From: Paenibacillus alkalitolerans
GTDB lineage: Bacteria > Bacillota > Bacilli > Paenibacillales > YIM-B00363
NCBI RefSeq assembly: GCF_016482785.1
Contig: NZ_JAEMXM010000010.1
Coordinates: forward strand, 62,001-126,000
Direction: 5' to 3'
DNA: 64,000 bases
A model generated the notes under the pieces. That model worked only from the letters and a program-made list of their open reading frames with translations, had not been told where the DNA came from and made no database searches. Within the stretch, counting starts at the first letter, position 1. Every line of letters begins with the position of its first letter. The position numbers and the translations under genes are program-made. Of the stretch, positions 62,983 through 64,000 are shown in pieces.

Positions 62983-64000
62983 TTACTTGAATTCGGATTT
63001 CACAAGCTCCGGCGCAACAGCCTGAAGGAAGCTCAATTCGTGATAGCTCTTCGGGTCCTGCAGTTCCTTAATGTTACCGACGCTTTTCAGATAGTTGCCG
63101 ACAGCTTCCCCGTTGCTGTCATTTATATAGTTATCGTTCACTTCCATGGAATAGACGTTCCGGTTCATAATCTCCGTCAGCTCCTCCGGTGTCAGGCGCA
63201 GCTCCGGAGCAAGCACTTTAATCGCTTCTTCGCGGTTGTCGTTGATGTAATCGGTCGCTTTCTTAAGCGCCTTAAGCGTAGCCTTGATCGTATTCGGATT
63301 TTTCTCGGCGAAATCGTCGGTAACCTGAATCGTTGTATGAACGCTCATCCAGTTGACGTCGCCCTGCTTGTCCGGCAGCTCGCTCTTGGTTCCGCTGAAG
63401 AGGAAGTGCCCACCGCCTTGAATCGCTTTCGTGATGAACGGCTCCCAGCACGCCATCGCGTCTATATCGCCTTTCTCAAGAGCGGTTACGGCATCGCTCG
63501 GAGACAGGTTGACATACTTGATTTTACTCGCGTCGACACCAAGCTCTTTCGCCATGTTATTGATTGCAATGACGACGTCGGCTCCGCTCGGAACGCCGAT
63601 CGTCTTTCCTTCCAAATCTTTGGCGCTGTCCAATTTCAGATTTTTGCCGCCGACAACCGCTTGGGTTCCGGCTATTTGCGCGAGAGGAGCCACGATTTTC
63701 ACGCCGACATTGTTCGATTTCAAGATGATGTCCATAAAGTTCGTTTGAATGCTGATCGGCGCGCTTCCGCCGGCCACCATCGGGCCGATGTCCGGACCGC
63801 TTTCGATCAATTGGCTTGTCACGTCAAGCCCTTCTTCTTTGAAGTAACCCAGCTTATCGGCGATAATTTGCTGGGATGAGATTTGCGCGTCTCTTACCCC
63901 GACCAACGTAAACTGCTTCAATTCGATTGCGTCGCTTGCTGCGGATGCCGCAGGCTCCGACGCCGCCGGTGTACCCGTCTGCGCCGCAGGCTTCGCACCG
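62983..64000 (-). CDS. NitT/TauT-type ABC substrate-binding protein (5' end beyond window)
   Basis: The frame is open to the right edge; the apparent start at 63921 is an internal TTG, and upstream codons encode an Ala/Thr/Pro-rich linker (PAAQTGTPAASEPAASAAS) typical of a lipoprotein N-terminus. The domain has VGVRDAQISSQQIIADKLGY, MVAGGSAPIS and ALEKGDIDAMACWEPFITKA, the SsuA/TauA/NMT1-like fold. Next to allantoin-degradation genes it probably binds a purine-derived nitrogen compound such as allantoin or urate. The permease and ATPase would be outside the window. Confidence 0.9.
   Translation of the reverse strand, partial: GAKPAAQTGTPAASEPAASAASDAIELKQFTLVGVRDAQISSQQIIADKLGYFKEEGLDVTSQLIESGPDIGPMVAGGSAPISIQTNFMDIILKSNNVGVKIVAPLAQIAGTQAVVGGKNLKLDSAKDLEGKTIGVPSGADVVIAINNMAKELGVDASKIKYVNLSPSDAVTALEKGDIDAMACWEPFITKAIQGGGHFLFSGTKSELPDKQGDVNWMSVHTTIQVTDDFAEKNPNTIKATLKALKKATDYINDNREEAIKVLAPELRLTPEELTEIMNRNVYSMEVNDNYINDSNGEAVGNYLKSVGNIKELQDPKSYHELSFLQAVAPELVKSEFK

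Noticed and set aside
63919-63921. Start codon of the NitT/TauT-type binding protein at 63921
   Set aside because: The codon is an internal TTG without a ribosome site, and the in-frame upstream codons encode a typical lipoprotein linker running off the window.

Overview
The window looks like the chromosome of a Paenibacillus- or Cohnella-type member of the Bacillales. The signs are a moderate GC backbone, many GTG and TTG starts behind strong purine-rich ribosome binding sites, two YesM/YesN-type histidine kinase/AraC response regulator pairs next to sugar transport genes, a copper-amine-oxidase-like domain on a secreted protein, a TnrA-type nitrogen regulator and a Bacillus-style puc purine-degradation cluster. 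The genus is an inference. No rRNA, tRNA, CRISPR array or prophage was seen.

Layout. 1-2858 is a secreted nuclease/5'-nucleotidase cut by the left edge. A degenerate tandem repeat and an IS1595-like transposase relative follow. 4.6-11.7 kb (leftward) holds a purine permease, an AlgI/AlgJ-like O-acylation pair, guaA and an alpha/beta hydrolase. 11.7-12.4 kb holds tnrA, a perfect GlnR/TnrA box and, divergently, an unassigned structured RNA with its own terminator. 12.5-16.9 kb is a MoxR-DUF58-transglutaminase operon. 17.2-19.6 kb is an MFS exporter with a winged-helix regulator.

19.7-25.1 kb is a largely AT-rich accessory island of small leftward genes (EamA transporter, a broken rpiA, a nucleotidyltransferase, a CYTH protein, a P-loop kinase), with IS-end remnants. 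A short motif, ACTATCNTNCCCGTT, recurs beside the 3' ends of these genes in a cassette-like way.

25.1-39.8 kb carries a GPH sugar transporter, a MITE-like element, a heterodimeric ABC exporter with one degenerate ATP site, a three-part sugar sensor (binding protein, kinase, regulator) followed by a sugar porter, a luciferase-like oxidoreductase, and an SDR gene divergent from an HxlR regulator. 40.0-46.3 kb is a rightward sugar operon: GH4 glycosidase, PfkB kinase, ABC importer, AraC regulator. 46.4-51.9 kb (leftward) has a multidomain secreted PIG-L deacetylase and an ArsA-type ATPase operon next to a MarR gene, with three matching operator-like sites. 52.0-56.9 kb is a second kinase/regulator pair followed by an orphan sugar-binding lipoprotein. 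56.9-64.0 kb (leftward) is a purine/allantoin nitrogen-salvage cluster: NitT/TauT-type binding protein, allantoinase, allantoate amidohydrolase, PucG aminotransferase, amidase and a fumarylacetoacetate-hydrolase-family protein.
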